A stretch of 64,000 nucleotides of DNA from contig NZ_JAKHSK010000018.1 in the NCBI RefSeq assembly GCF_023499215.1, forward strand, positions 1 to 64,000, in the 5' to 3' direction. The notes beneath the pieces were generated by a model. The model did not search any database, was not told where the DNA came from, and was given only the letters and a program-made list of their open reading frames with translations. Position numbers and translations under genes: made by a program. This document shows, one piece after another, positions 41,400-49,536 of the stretch. Positions within the stretch are counted from its first letter, which is position 1. The number at the start of each line of letters is the position of its first letter. This stretch comes from Zunongwangia pacifica. Its GTDB lineage: Bacteria > Bacteroidota > Bacteroidia > Flavobacteriales > Flavobacteriaceae.

Positions 41400-42121
41400 A
41401 ACTTGTATTAAGTTGTGAGCATGCGGGAAACGCCTTGCCACAACAATTTAAGTTTATAAAAGATAAAAAAGACCCGGTTTGGGAAACTCATCGTGCTTAC
41501 GACCCCGGAGCTTTTAAATTGTTTCAGGAATTATCAAAAATAGCCGATTTTAATTTTGATTATAAATTTAGCCGATTATTAATTGAACCCAATCGTTCTT
41601 TACATCATCGTAGTTTGTTTTCAGAATATTCTAAATCGCTCACCGAGGTCCAAAAAAAGCAATTAATTGATTCTTTTTATTTGAAGTATAGAAATGAAAT
41701 AGAGCAATGCATTGCTAAACATGTTAAAGCAGGAGAGGAGGTGATCCATATTTCTGTACATAGTTTTACGCCTGTTTTACATGAGGTAGAACGCCAAACC
41801 GATATCGGACTTTTATATGATCCTTCCCGAAAAGGGGAGAAAATTTTTTCTAAACATTTTAAAGACGAACTCATAAAGGAATGGGACGTTACGGTTCGTT
41901 TTAATTATCCTTATTTGGGAAAAGCCGATGGTTTTACGACTTATCTTAGATCGAAGTTTGAACAAAATTATATCGGAATAGAGCTTGAAGTCAATCAGAA
42001 GTTTGCTAAAAACAATAAGTTTTCTACAGAGCTAATGCAGCATATTAAGAAAGGACTTTTACAGGCCTGCCAACTTCAACAATCTCCCAGACAGGCTACT
42101 ATTTCTTCCGCTAAATTTTAA
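41396..42121 (+). CDS. N-formylglutamate amidohydrolase family protein
   Basis: A 241-residue FGase-family hydrolase read from a GTG overlapping the preceding stop (GTGA), implying translational coupling. Landmarks are LVLSCEHAGNALPQQFK (metal His), ETHRAYDPGAF, LLIEPNRSLHH, VIHISVHSFTPVL and DIGLLYDPSRKGE, and FNYPYLGKADGFTTYLR. In histidine degradation this family deformylates N-formylglutamate, but here it is in an amide-ligase operon, far from hutH, so it more likely hydrolyses an amide of the ligase product or an intermediate. That is an inference from context. Confidence 0.87.
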   Translation: MKLVLSCEHAGNALPQQFKFIKDKKDPVWETHRAYDPGAFKLFQELSKIADFNFDYKFSRLLIEPNRSLHHRSLFSEYSKSLTEVQKKQLIDSFYLKYRNEIEQCIAKHVKAGEEVIHISVHSFTPVLHEVERQTDIGLLYDPSRKGEKIFSKHFKDELIKEWDVTVRFNYPYLGKADGFTTYLRSKFEQNYIGIELEVNQKFAKNNKFSTELMQHIKKGLLQACQLQQSPRQATISSAKF

Positions 42122-42223
42122 TTTCTAGCGGGCGCTTAATGGAAGCTTTTATTCTTCGAGTTTCTTGAATAGATATCCCAGAGTTTAAAGCATGTTTTTT
42201 ATACCAACAAATAGCCAAAAGAA

Positions 42224-42257
42224 AAACGCCCTGTGTTTACATATACAGGACGTTTTA
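42224..42257. terminator. Terminator after the ligase operon
   Basis: CCTGT (42231-42235) pairs with ACAGG (42246-42250), CG with CG and AAAA with TTTT below one C/A mismatch. T-rich on the + side and A-rich on the other, it can serve both convergent genes. Confidence 0.65.
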
Positions 42258-42286
42258 TATTTAGGTGTTATATTAAGTTGATTATC

Positions 42287-42307
42287 CGATAATCGAGATT
42301 AAATGCT
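42287..42307. repeat. 21-base exact repeat, copy 2
   Basis: Identical to 16351-16371. It lies about 10 bases from the 3' end of the osmC-like gene. Confidence 0.65.
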
Positions 42308-42316
42308 TCAAAGCTT

Positions 42317-42730
42317 TTACTTTACAAGCTTGGCATCTAAAGTAATCTCTGTATCCAATAATTTTGATAACGGACAGTTTTCTTTGGCTTTTTTAGCAAT
42401 TTCCAGAAATTTCTCTTCGCTAATATTAGGAACTTTTCCTTCAAGAATTAAATGTGATTTAGACACTACACCATCTTCAAACGTAATTTCACTTTTCGTA
42501 TTTAATGTTTCAGCAGGAAAATCTTCTTCAGCTAAAAAGGCAGATAACTGCATCGTAAAACAGCCGGAATGTGCAGCACCAATTAATTCTTCAGGGTTGG
42601 TCCCTTTACCGTCTTCAAATCTGGTTTTATAAGAATATTGTGTTTCATTTAAAACACCACTTTCAGTAGAAAGTTTTCCGTTTCCTTCTTTTAGCGTTCC
42701 ATTCCAAACTGCGCTTGCTTTTCTAATCAT
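42317..42730 (-). CDS. OsmC-type peroxiredoxin
   Basis: A 137-residue OsmC-family thiol peroxidase that reduces organic hydroperoxides. The two catalytic cysteines are Cys57 in PEELIGAAHSGCFTMQLS and Cys119 in KENCPLSKLL. Length is usual for OsmC. It is monocistronic, ending next to a 21-base repeat, and convergent with the amide-ligase operon. Confidence 0.93.
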   Translation of the reverse strand: MIRKASAVWNGTLKEGNGKLSTESGVLNETQYSYKTRFEDGKGTNPEELIGAAHSGCFTMQLSAFLAEEDFPAETLNTKSEITFEDGVVSKSHLILEGKVPNISEEKFLEIAKKAKENCPLSKLLDTEITLDAKLVK

Positions 42731-42861
42731 AATATATTTTTAGTTTTTGGTTTGGATTAAAGATACAGTCTAAAAATAATCTGCTAAAGCATTTTATAAA
42801 AAGCTTAAGTCTAATTTTAAAGGATTTAATACTATTTTTTGAATTTTAGCAGAGCGCATAA

Positions 42862-42897
42862 AAAAATCCCTTTCTGGAAGATCCAAAAAGGGATTTT
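42862..42897 (-). terminator. Terminator of the FKBP gene
   Basis: AAAATCCCTTT (42863-42873) pairs perfectly with AAAGGGATTTT (42887-42897). On the minus strand a run of T follows the stem, downstream of the isomerase gene. Confidence 0.82.
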
Positions 42898-42937
42898 ATA
42901 TTTCTGTAATTACGCTATTTAAAATAGCAATATATCA

Positions 42938-43369
42938 TTATTTAATCTCTACAACTTCCAGATCAAATACCAAATCTTTACCGGCTAATGGGTGATTACC
43001 ATCTACTACGATAGATTCTTCTTTAACTTCTTTCACAACAAGATTCATCTCACGACCATCTGGAGTTTTAGAAACTAATCCCATCCCAACTTTAGGTTCA
43101 AGATCTTCTGGAAGCTGATTTTTAGCAACTTCCTGAATAAGCTCTTCTCTTGGCTCACCGTAGGCTTCTTCTTTTGGTATATTTATGGTTTTTTTCTCGT
43201 TAACTTCCATATCTAAAAGTCCTTTTTCGAATCCAGGAATTAATTGTCCCTGTCCCATCGTAAATTCGATTGGTTCTCCGCGATCTACGGAGCTATCGAA
43301 TACCTGGCCGTCGGTTAATTTTCCTGTGTAATGAACTTTTACAGTGTCATTTTGCTTTACTTGACTCAT
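42938..43369 (-). CDS. FKBP-type peptidyl-prolyl isomerase (SlyD-like)
   Basis: A 143-residue protein: the FKBP core opens VKQNDTVKVHYTGKLTDGQVFDSS and GEPIEFTMGQGQLIPGFEKGLLDM, followed by an insert-in-flap domain (about 70-120) as in SlyD, and closes HPLAGKDLVFDLEVVEIK. It catalyses proline isomerisation and acts as a chaperone. It lacks the histidine-rich metal tail of E. coli SlyD. The start is the ATG at 43369; an upstream TTG adds a meaningless KNKF. It has its own promoter. Confidence 0.93.
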   Translation of the reverse strand: MSQVKQNDTVKVHYTGKLTDGQVFDSSVDRGEPIEFTMGQGQLIPGFEKGLLDMEVNEKKTINIPKEEAYGEPREELIQEVAKNQLPEDLEPKVGMGLVSKTPDGREMNLVVKEVKEESIVVDGNHPLAGKDLVFDLEVVEIK

Positions 43370-43384
43370 AAATTTGTTTTTCAA

Positions 43385-43753
43385 AGATTAATTAAGGCCG
43401 ATTTCTTGGTTTCAGCCAATTAAGTGTGCAAAGGTACAGCTCTCAAATGCACTCACAAGGATATGGCTATTTAATTCGGTTGATTTCTGGTTTTCTTAAC
43501 ACTATAGACATATCTTAAATAGAAATACGGGATTAAAGTAACGAAATTGGATAATTTATTCCCAATTATCAGATAGGTAATAAAAGATTAAACTTTATAT
43601 GAATTTAGAAAGTTGGATTTTTAAAAATTAAAAGATATCTTTAGAAAATGTTAATATCTGAAACCAAAGCTTATCTTTTTAGCATAATGATAGCTTTTTC
43701 GATTAAATTATACGAATAATCAACTAAATCGATTTATCTTTTAAACCCTAACT
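43385..43753. other. 369-base intergenic region, mostly empty
   Basis: Between the divergent FKBP and Gfo/Idh genes. Its left end holds the FKBP promoter (43429-43458). The rest is AT-rich with no open frame or recognisable structure; TATCTTTT near 43735 is one base off the -7 consensus and may serve the Gfo/Idh gene. Confidence 0.6.
43429..43458 (-). promoter_or_regulatory. Promoter of the FKBP gene
   Basis: On the minus strand TTG (43458-43456) and TACCTTTG (43436-43429) are 19 bases apart, matching the Bacteroidetes consensus. The transcript would have a leader of about 50 bases. Confidence 0.75.
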
Positions 43754-45226
43754 ATGGAAAAAAACAAGAAAATTTCAGGCTCCTCAAGAAGAGATTTTAT
43801 AAAGAGCACAGCCCTTGCCACAGCTGGTATTAGTATTATTCCGCGTCACGTTTTAGGCGGCCCCGGTTTTATCGCACCAAGTGATAAACTGGTAGTTGCC
43901 GGTATAGGTGTTGGTGGAAAAGGACAAAGTGATATTTGGAGTTTTCACGAAACAGGAAAAGCCGATATCGCCTTTTTATGTGACGTCGATGATCGTCGTG
44001 CTAAAACATCACGGGAACGTTTTCCTAAAGCAAAGTACTATAAAGATTGGAGAGAATTGTTTGATAAAGAATCGAAGAATTTTGATGCAGTTTCTGTTTC
44101 TACTCCAGATCATAATCATGCCATTCAAACCCTTGCAGCCATGCAGTTAGGGAAACATGTATATGTTCAAAAACCATTAACGCACGATATTTTCGAAGCA
44201 AGAGCATTAACCAATGCTGCTAAAAAATACGATGTAGTTACCCAAATGGGAAATCAGGGAGCATCTGGAGACGGTGTGCGAAAAATGAGGGAGTGGTTTA
44301 ATGCAGGACTAATAGGTAAGGCAAAAGAAGTATATTGTTTTACAGACAGGCCGGTCTGGCCGCAGGGAATTCCATGGCCAGAAGGGAAAAAATCGAGTGT
44401 TCCTACCGAGCTAGATTGGGATTTGTGGTTAGGGACAGCTCCTTATAAAGAATATGTAAATGGTCTTGTTCCTTTTAACTGGCGAGGCTGGTGGGATTAT
44501 GGTACGGGTGCACTTGGTGATATGGGCTGTCATTTAATTGAAGCACCTTATCGTGTATTGGATTTAAAATATCCTAAAAATGTAGAATGTAGCGTTGGTA
44601 GTGTTTATGTGGATGAATTTAAACGTGGATATTTCCCTGAAAGTTGTCCACCATCCAGCCACGTGACCATGACTTTTGATGGCAATGAAAATACAGAAGG
44701 AGATATTAAACTACATTGGATGGATGGTGGTATTCAACCCACCAGACCCGAGGAACTTGGTCCTAATGAAGTATTTGGAGATGGCGGAAACGGCGTTTTA
44801 ATCATCGGTACTAAAGGAAAAATGATGTGTGGTACCTATGGTGAAAATCCACAGTTATTACCAACTTCCAGAACAAATGAGGTCAATGTGCCAAAACAGT
44901 TTGATCGTGTGCCCGGTGGTGCTAACGGTCATTATGGACAGTGGGTAGAAGCTGCAATAGCAGGCCCGGGTAAAAAAGAACTTAGTTCTCCTTTTGAAAT
45001 TGCCGGACCTTTAACCGAAATTTTATTGATTGCCAACCTCGCCATTAGAGGTACAGATATTCGAAGGGAAAAAACAAATGCTGATGGAAATGTTGGATTT
45101 GAATATCCAGGACGTTATATTCAAATGATTTGGGATAGTGATAATATGCGTGTTACCAATCTGGAGGAAGCGAATAAATTTGTAAAACGTGATTATCGTG
45201 AGGGCTGGGATTTAGGCAAGGTATAA
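43754..45226 (+). CDS. Tat-exported Gfo/Idh/MocA-family oxidoreductase
   Basis: A 490-residue NAD(P)-dependent oxidoreductase with a twin-arginine signal: SRRDFIKSTALATAGISIIP (residues 11-30). The Rossmann domain (from KLVVAGIGVGGKG) has FLCDVDDRRA, VSVSTPDHNHAIQTLAAM and KHVYVQKPLTHDIFEARAL with the family's Lys-Pro. The C-terminal half is the substrate-binding sheet (GGNGVLIIGTKGKMMCGTYG). Periplasmic members with folded NAD(P) loaded before export are common in Bacteroidota and act on sugars or glycan derivatives; this substrate is unknown. No partner gene is adjacent. Confidence 0.92.
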   Translation: MEKNKKISGSSRRDFIKSTALATAGISIIPRHVLGGPGFIAPSDKLVVAGIGVGGKGQSDIWSFHETGKADIAFLCDVDDRRAKTSRERFPKAKYYKDWRELFDKESKNFDAVSVSTPDHNHAIQTLAAMQLGKHVYVQKPLTHDIFEARALTNAAKKYDVVTQMGNQGASGDGVRKMREWFNAGLIGKAKEVYCFTDRPVWPQGIPWPEGKKSSVPTELDWDLWLGTAPYKEYVNGLVPFNWRGWWDYGTGALGDMGCHLIEAPYRVLDLKYPKNVECSVGSVYVDEFKRGYFPESCPPSSHVTMTFDGNENTEGDIKLHWMDGGIQPTRPEELGPNEVFGDGGNGVLIIGTKGKMMCGTYGENPQLLPTSRTNEVNVPKQFDRVPGGANGHYGQWVEAAIAGPGKKELSSPFEIAGPLTEILLIANLAIRGTDIRREKTNADGNVGFEYPGRYIQMIWDSDNMRVTNLEEANKFVKRDYREGWDLGKV

Positions 45227-45319
45227 CGGAAGCTGACTGAATTCTATAGACTTGTTTGAAAAATAAAGTTTATCTATATTAGCTTTTAGCAATAGTGCTG
45301 CAGGCTGAAAAACTTTACA

Positions 45320-45784
45320 ATGATCAGAAAATACGTGTTAGGAATATGCTCCTTTTCTTTATTTTTTGGTGCCGTAGGTTTTTCAGCCTGTAATTTTTCT
45401 GATCAAACGGTAGATCACAGTCCCCAAGAAGATTGGGATACTCTGCAAGTTACCGTTTCTGCATTTAATTCGGTTAGCTATCAAACTGCCGGTAATAATC
45501 CAAACCTTGCAGCCTGGGGGGATACGTTAAAACCCGGAATGAATGCAGTGGCCATATCACGTGACCTTTTAGCTTTAGGGCTTGGGCATGATGATGAAAT
45601 CAGGATTCAGGGATTCGATTCGGTTTTTCTAATTAAGGATAAAATGCATTATCGTTGGAAAAAACGGGTTGATATTTATATGGGGAAAGACATTGCCAGG
45701 GCCAGAGACTTCGGAAGAAAGAAATTAGAAATATATTATCGAAAAAAGGATACAACTTCAACTAAAAAAGTAGCTTCAGAATAA
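45320..45784 (+). CDS. 3D-domain lipoprotein
   Basis: A 154-residue exported protein with a signal peptide ending GFSAC (probable lipoprotein Cys at 24). The mature part matches the 3D domain, named for three conserved Asp residues, a double-psi barrel related to MltA: LQVTVSAFNSVSYQTAG, AVAISRDLLALGLGHDDEIRI, FLIKDKMHYRWKKRVDIYMGKDIARARDFG. In MltA-like and Rpf-like proteins the fold cuts peptidoglycan glycan strands. Function here is likely cell-wall hydrolysis but is not proven. Single gene. Confidence 0.82.
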   Translation: MIRKYVLGICSFSLFFGAVGFSACNFSDQTVDHSPQEDWDTLQVTVSAFNSVSYQTAGNNPNLAAWGDTLKPGMNAVAISRDLLALGLGHDDEIRIQGFDSVFLIKDKMHYRWKKRVDIYMGKDIARARDFGRKKLEIYYRKKDTTSTKKVASE

Positions 45785-45860
45785 TCTGGATTTTGAAAAT
45801 GTTTCTGTATTAAGTAATTTTCGAGACTTATGTAACGAAATATTCTTTCAGCTTAAACTT

Positions 45861-46925
45861 ATGAAGTATTTATTATCGGTTCTATTTGTATTTTTTTCTT
45901 GCCTTACCAAGGCTCAGGATTCTTTAAAATCTGCTCCAAAAATATACAAAATCGGTATACAGCTTACCCCGCCTTTTGTTAACCAAAACCCTGATGGGAC
46001 TTACGATGGTTTAAGTATTAAAAGCTGGAATTTGGTTAACGAAAGCTTAGATTACGATTACCAATACCAGGAATATAAAACACTTTCAGCACTTTTAAAT
46101 GCTGTTGAAAGTGGCGAAGTAGACTTCAGTATCAATCCAATTACGGTTACTGATAGCCGAATGTTACGAATGGATTTTTCCCAGCCTTATTTTATTTCGC
46201 ATACGGGGGTGGCCAAAAGAAAGGAATCCCAGGTGATTAATATTCTTAAAAACCTATGGAGTTGGGAATTTATTTCGGCTATACTGGCGCTATTAGGAGT
46301 AATTTTTATTTTCGGTTTTTTGGTATGGTTGTTTGAACGAAAGAAAAATCCCGAGGAATTTGGGGGAGGCAGGGGAAAAGGATTAATGGAAGGATTTTGG
46401 TGGAGTGCAGTGACGATGACGACCGTGGGGTACGGGGATAGATCGCCCAGAACTACAGGAGGTCGCATTATTGGTTTGATCTGGATGTTTATGGCGATTA
46501 TAATTATTTCCAGTCTTACGGCAAGTATTGCTTCATCTCTTACTGTTAATAGCATTAGTGGTGAAATTAACGGCATAGCAGATCTAAACCGATTTAAAGT
46601 GGCTACGGTAAACAGTAGTAGCGCAGCAGAACTTTTGGATCAATACGCAATTGATTCTGAAAAATTAGTGACAGAGGAAGAGGGAATCACATTACTAAAT
46701 AATAACGAGATCGATCTTTTGGTGTACGACGAACCGATTTTACGCTATGAAATAGAAAAACTAAACCTGGGTAAGCATATTGAAGTTTTAGAAAAAACAC
46801 TTAAAAAAGACTATTACAGTTATTCTTTCCCTAAAGATTCAGATTTGGTAGATCAAATAAACCCTGCTTTAGTTAGGATGCTTAAAATGATGGAGTGGGA
46901 AAACCTTATTAAGGAATATAAATAG
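45861..46925 (+). CDS. Prokaryotic ionotropic glutamate-receptor-like K+ channel
   Basis: A 354-residue protein: a signal peptide (to TKAQ), half of a periplasmic solute-binding domain (S1, about 27-120: KIGIQLTPPFV, LSIKSWNLVN, DFSINPITVT), a first membrane helix (137-158), a pore loop with the K+ selectivity filter TTVGYGD (187-193), a second membrane helix (GLIWMFMAIIIISSLTASIASSLTV, with the SxTAxxA gating-like motif), and the second half of the binding domain (S2, about 238-354). This is the arrangement of cyanobacterial GluR0, a ligand-gated K+ channel with inverted pore topology relative to classic iGluR. The ligand, probably an amino acid, cannot be predicted reliably. Confidence 0.9.
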   Translation: MKYLLSVLFVFFSCLTKAQDSLKSAPKIYKIGIQLTPPFVNQNPDGTYDGLSIKSWNLVNESLDYDYQYQEYKTLSALLNAVESGEVDFSINPITVTDSRMLRMDFSQPYFISHTGVAKRKESQVINILKNLWSWEFISAILALLGVIFIFGFLVWLFERKKNPEEFGGGRGKGLMEGFWWSAVTMTTVGYGDRSPRTTGGRIIGLIWMFMAIIIISSLTASIASSLTVNSISGEINGIADLNRFKVATVNSSSAAELLDQYAIDSEKLVTEEEGITLLNNNEIDLLVYDEPILRYEIEKLNLGKHIEVLEKTLKKDYYSYSFPKDSDLVDQINPALVRMLKMMEWENLIKEYK

Positions 46926-47163
46926 CAATTTTAATGTCCAACATATCACTTGTTATTTAAATTTTAGACCAGAAGGTTAAAAGATGCGTAAACTTTAGAT
47001 ACCCCCCTTAAAAATAGAGGTTTTATGAAATTTTAGCATGTTTTTACCAATTCTTATAAATAAAAATCAAAACTTTTATTTAATTTTATTCTTTTAAACA
47101 GTTGAAAAAGATGTTATTACTTTGAAATTTATGTGTTTTTCAACTGCAAAAAGCCACACACTA

Positions 47164-47316
47164 ATGCAGATAAGAGACAAAAAGGATAACGAATCTGAGG
47201 ATTACATTCTTCAGGAAAATAAGAAAACAAAATTTGGTGCTACCTTCATTGCTATAATTCTCATCATCATAATAGCTGTTGTAGCCATGACAGGCGTTTA
47301 CTTTGATTATTGGTAA
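47164..47316 (+). CDS. Small single-pass membrane protein
   Basis: A 50-residue protein starting MQIRDKKDNESEDYILQENK, with a hydrophilic N-terminus and one membrane helix (FIAIILIIIIAVVAMTGVYF) ending FDYW. A longer frame from a TTG at 47122 exists, but its added residues (KFMCFSTAKSHT) look unlike coding sequence. Family not recognised. It converges with the ACT-domain gene, 8 bases apart. Confidence 0.55.
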   Translation: MQIRDKKDNESEDYILQENKKTKFGATFIAIILIIIIAVVAMTGVYFDYW

Positions 47317-47323
47317 CAAGAAT

Positions 47324-47971
47324 TTAACTCGTCTTAATTTCGTTTAGCAGTAAAAACGCTTTATTTACATATTCACGCTCTAAAAATAGGGCAAAATAAT
47401 TGGAGGTAGAAATCATCTCAAAAACCGGTATGCCTTCGTAAGCCAGTAATTTGAATATATAAAAATACAAACCAACAGACTGGCTGCTATTTTTGGGCAG
47501 GGCAATAGTGATAGAGGATAAATCTTCTTTAATGGTTACACGAACTTCATTTTTAAAGTAGTCTTCAACAAGATTGGTTAAAGAAGAGGATACTAAAATA
47601 TTACTTTCCTGATAATTGCTGGAATAATTAAGGTATACCCCGGTTTGGTCTTTTACCGCATCCAGTAGCCTCGATTTATTGGCTATAATGGTTTTAGAGT
47701 TTAAAAACGTGTATTCTGTTATGCCAGATCTAACAATAATATCGCCTAACTCCCGTAAACTGTTCATGTTAATTTTGGTGCGCTTGGGAGCATAACGACG
47801 CAAGGCCATAATAATACTGCCAACCTTTACCGGTTTCCGCATCTCTTTTTCAACTTCAGGACGTAGATCTTCCGCCAGTCCGCTAAAGTTTACAATATCC
47901 CTGGCTATGGCATCATCTAAAAAAGGTTGATGCCGTATGATATCATGAACACAGGTGGTTATCGTCTTCAT
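47324..47971 (-). CDS. Predicted ACT-domain protein divergent from aspartate kinase
   Basis: A 215-residue soluble protein. The first 75 residues are helical and could be a winged-helix-like domain (FLDDAIARDIVNFSGLAEDLRPEVEKEM, VKVGSIIMALRRYAPK). The remainder looks like two ACT-type ligand domains, the last reading VTIKEDLSSITIALPKNSSQSVG, then KLLAYEGIPVFEMISTSNYFALFLE, close to the regulatory half of aspartokinases. It is divergent from aspartate kinase, with a palindrome between them. A regulator of the aspartate pathway that senses an amino acid is a plausible inference; I do not know a named family. Confidence 0.6.
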   Translation of the reverse strand: MKTITTCVHDIIRHQPFLDDAIARDIVNFSGLAEDLRPEVEKEMRKPVKVGSIIMALRRYAPKRTKINMNSLRELGDIIVRSGITEYTFLNSKTIIANKSRLLDAVKDQTGVYLNYSSNYQESNILVSSSLTNLVEDYFKNEVRVTIKEDLSSITIALPKNSSQSVGLYFYIFKLLAYEGIPVFEMISTSNYFALFLEREYVNKAFLLLNEIKTS

Positions 47972-47985
47972 TGTTAAATATTACA

Positions 47986-48002
47986 CATTTTGTACAAATG
48001 TA
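47986..48002. promoter_or_regulatory. Palindrome overlapping a promoter between the ACT-domain gene and aspartate kinase
   Basis: The 17 bases ACATTTTGTACAAATGT are an almost perfect inverted repeat with TTTGTACAAA as the exact 10-base core. The minus strand reads TACATTTG at 48002-47995, a -7 element 24 bases before the ACT gene's ATG. An operator overlapping that promoter is the obvious reading; it is untested. Confidence 0.5.
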
Positions 48003-48065
48003 TATAAAATGAATCATTTTTTTTAATCTCATCCCGCTTCATTTTAATTATGCAACATCAAAAGA

Positions 48066-49403
48066 ATGAAGATGAAAGTTTTAAAATTTGGCGGGACATC
48101 TGTAGGGACTCCTGAAAGTATCGAAAATGTAAAGAATATCACCTTAGGACAGGAAGGAAGAAAACTGTTGGTGTTATCGGCAATGAGTGGCGTAACAAAC
48201 GAACTTGTAGCGATTTCTAATTTATCGAAAACACAAAATTATAAGGAAATTGAAGCCATTATCAATAAGCTTCAGGAACGTCATTTTTTGGCTATTGATC
48301 GCCTTATTCAGGACGAAACTTTAAATAAAGAAACAAAATCTTTTGTAGCGAAACGTCTGGAAGACTTATTGGCTGCCGGCCATAAAGAGTATGCAGATGC
48401 CGTTTATGCTGAAATTGTAACTTACGGTGAGATCATGCTTACTTTTATGGTTTCTCAATATTTTAAATCTCAGGGGATCGAAAATATCTGGTTAGATGCC
48501 AAAGAATTTATGGAAGTTCATAATCTTGAAAATCCTGATACCAATAGAGTGGGTGAACTTTTAGATGCACATTTACAAGGAAAACGATCAGATTTATATA
48601 TTACTCAGGGTTTTGTTTGTATCAATAAGCATAACGAAATTAGCACTTTAAAAAGAGGGGGAAGTGATTATACGGCAACAATTGTTGGTGCTGCAGTACA
48701 GGCTTCAGAAGTGCAAATATGGACAGACATTGATGGTTTCCACAATAATGATCCACGTCACGTAGAAGGAACGTACCCAATTTCAGAATTAACTTTTGAA
48801 GAAGCAGCCGAGCTTGCTTATTTTGGAGCCAAAATTTTACATCCACAAACCGTCTCACCGGTAATCCATAAAGGAATTCCTATTTTTCTGAAAAACACCT
48901 TTACACCTGAAAAAACCGGAACTAAAATATCTTCTGAAGTTCATAGCAAAGGACTTAAAGCGATTGCAGCGAAAGACGATATCACGGCGATTAAAATTAA
49001 ATCAAACCGAATGTTGATGGCGCATGGTTTCCTTCGTAAAATATTTGATGTTTTTGATAATTACGAAACCTCTATCGATATGATTACAACCTCAGAAATT
49101 GCCATTTCCCTAACCATAGACGATACCCGGAACCTGGATAAAATTTTAGAAGAACTAAATGCCTACGGTGAAATTACCGTAGATCGTAATCAGAGTATTG
49201 TGTGTATCGTAGGAGAATCTGTGATCCAGGATCATTCAACCTACAAGTTATTCGAATTATTAAATGATATTCCTGTAAGGATGATTAGCTATGGTGGTAG
49301 TAACAATAATATTTCTATCTTGGTAGATACCCAAAATAAAATTAAAACCCTTAGAAGCTTAAATCAAAAACTTTTTAGTGAAAGTTTAAATCAGTTGGTT
49401 TAA
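48066..49403 (+). CDS. lysC: Aspartate kinase (monofunctional)
   Basis: A 445-residue enzyme that phosphorylates aspartate, the first step to lysine, threonine and methionine. The kinase domain starts MKVLKFGGTSVGTPES (second ATG at 48072 is also possible), with TYGEIMLTFMVSQYF, LKRGGSDYTATIVGAAVQASEVQIWTDIDGFHNNDP and FGAKILHPQTVSP. Two C-terminal ACT regions (from about 300: AIKIKSNRMLMAHGFLRKIFD, and SIVCIVGESV) give feedback inhibition. It is not fused to homoserine dehydrogenase. A terminator follows. Confidence 0.95.
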   Translation: MKMKVLKFGGTSVGTPESIENVKNITLGQEGRKLLVLSAMSGVTNELVAISNLSKTQNYKEIEAIINKLQERHFLAIDRLIQDETLNKETKSFVAKRLEDLLAAGHKEYADAVYAEIVTYGEIMLTFMVSQYFKSQGIENIWLDAKEFMEVHNLENPDTNRVGELLDAHLQGKRSDLYITQGFVCINKHNEISTLKRGGSDYTATIVGAAVQASEVQIWTDIDGFHNNDPRHVEGTYPISELTFEEAAELAYFGAKILHPQTVSPVIHKGIPIFLKNTFTPEKTGTKISSEVHSKGLKAIAAKDDITAIKIKSNRMLMAHGFLRKIFDVFDNYETSIDMITTSEIAISLTIDDTRNLDKILEELNAYGEITVDRNQSIVCIVGESVIQDHSTYKLFELLNDIPVRMISYGGSNNNISILVDTQNKIKTLRSLNQKLFSESLNQLV

Positions 49404-49448
49404 AAATCTGTTTATGAGTAGTTTTAACTGTTCCTTTTGTGTAATGAA

Positions 49449-49484
49449 TGCCGTCGATTTCCCCTAGAATTCGACGGTTTTTTA
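49449..49484 (+). terminator. Terminator of aspartate kinase gene
   Basis: CCGTCGA (49451-49457) pairs perfectly with TCGACGG (49471-49477), followed by a run of six T residues. Confidence 0.82.
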
Positions 49485-49536
49485 TGAGAAATGGCAAAAA
49501 GCGATGAGCCGATATTCGTTATTTTGAGGCCTGTTT

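Noticed and set aside
46187-46576. 129-residue minus-strand frame opposite the channel gene
   Set aside because: Composition (Ile/Pro/Asn-rich) is the mirror of the membrane helices on the coding strand; no start signal or family.
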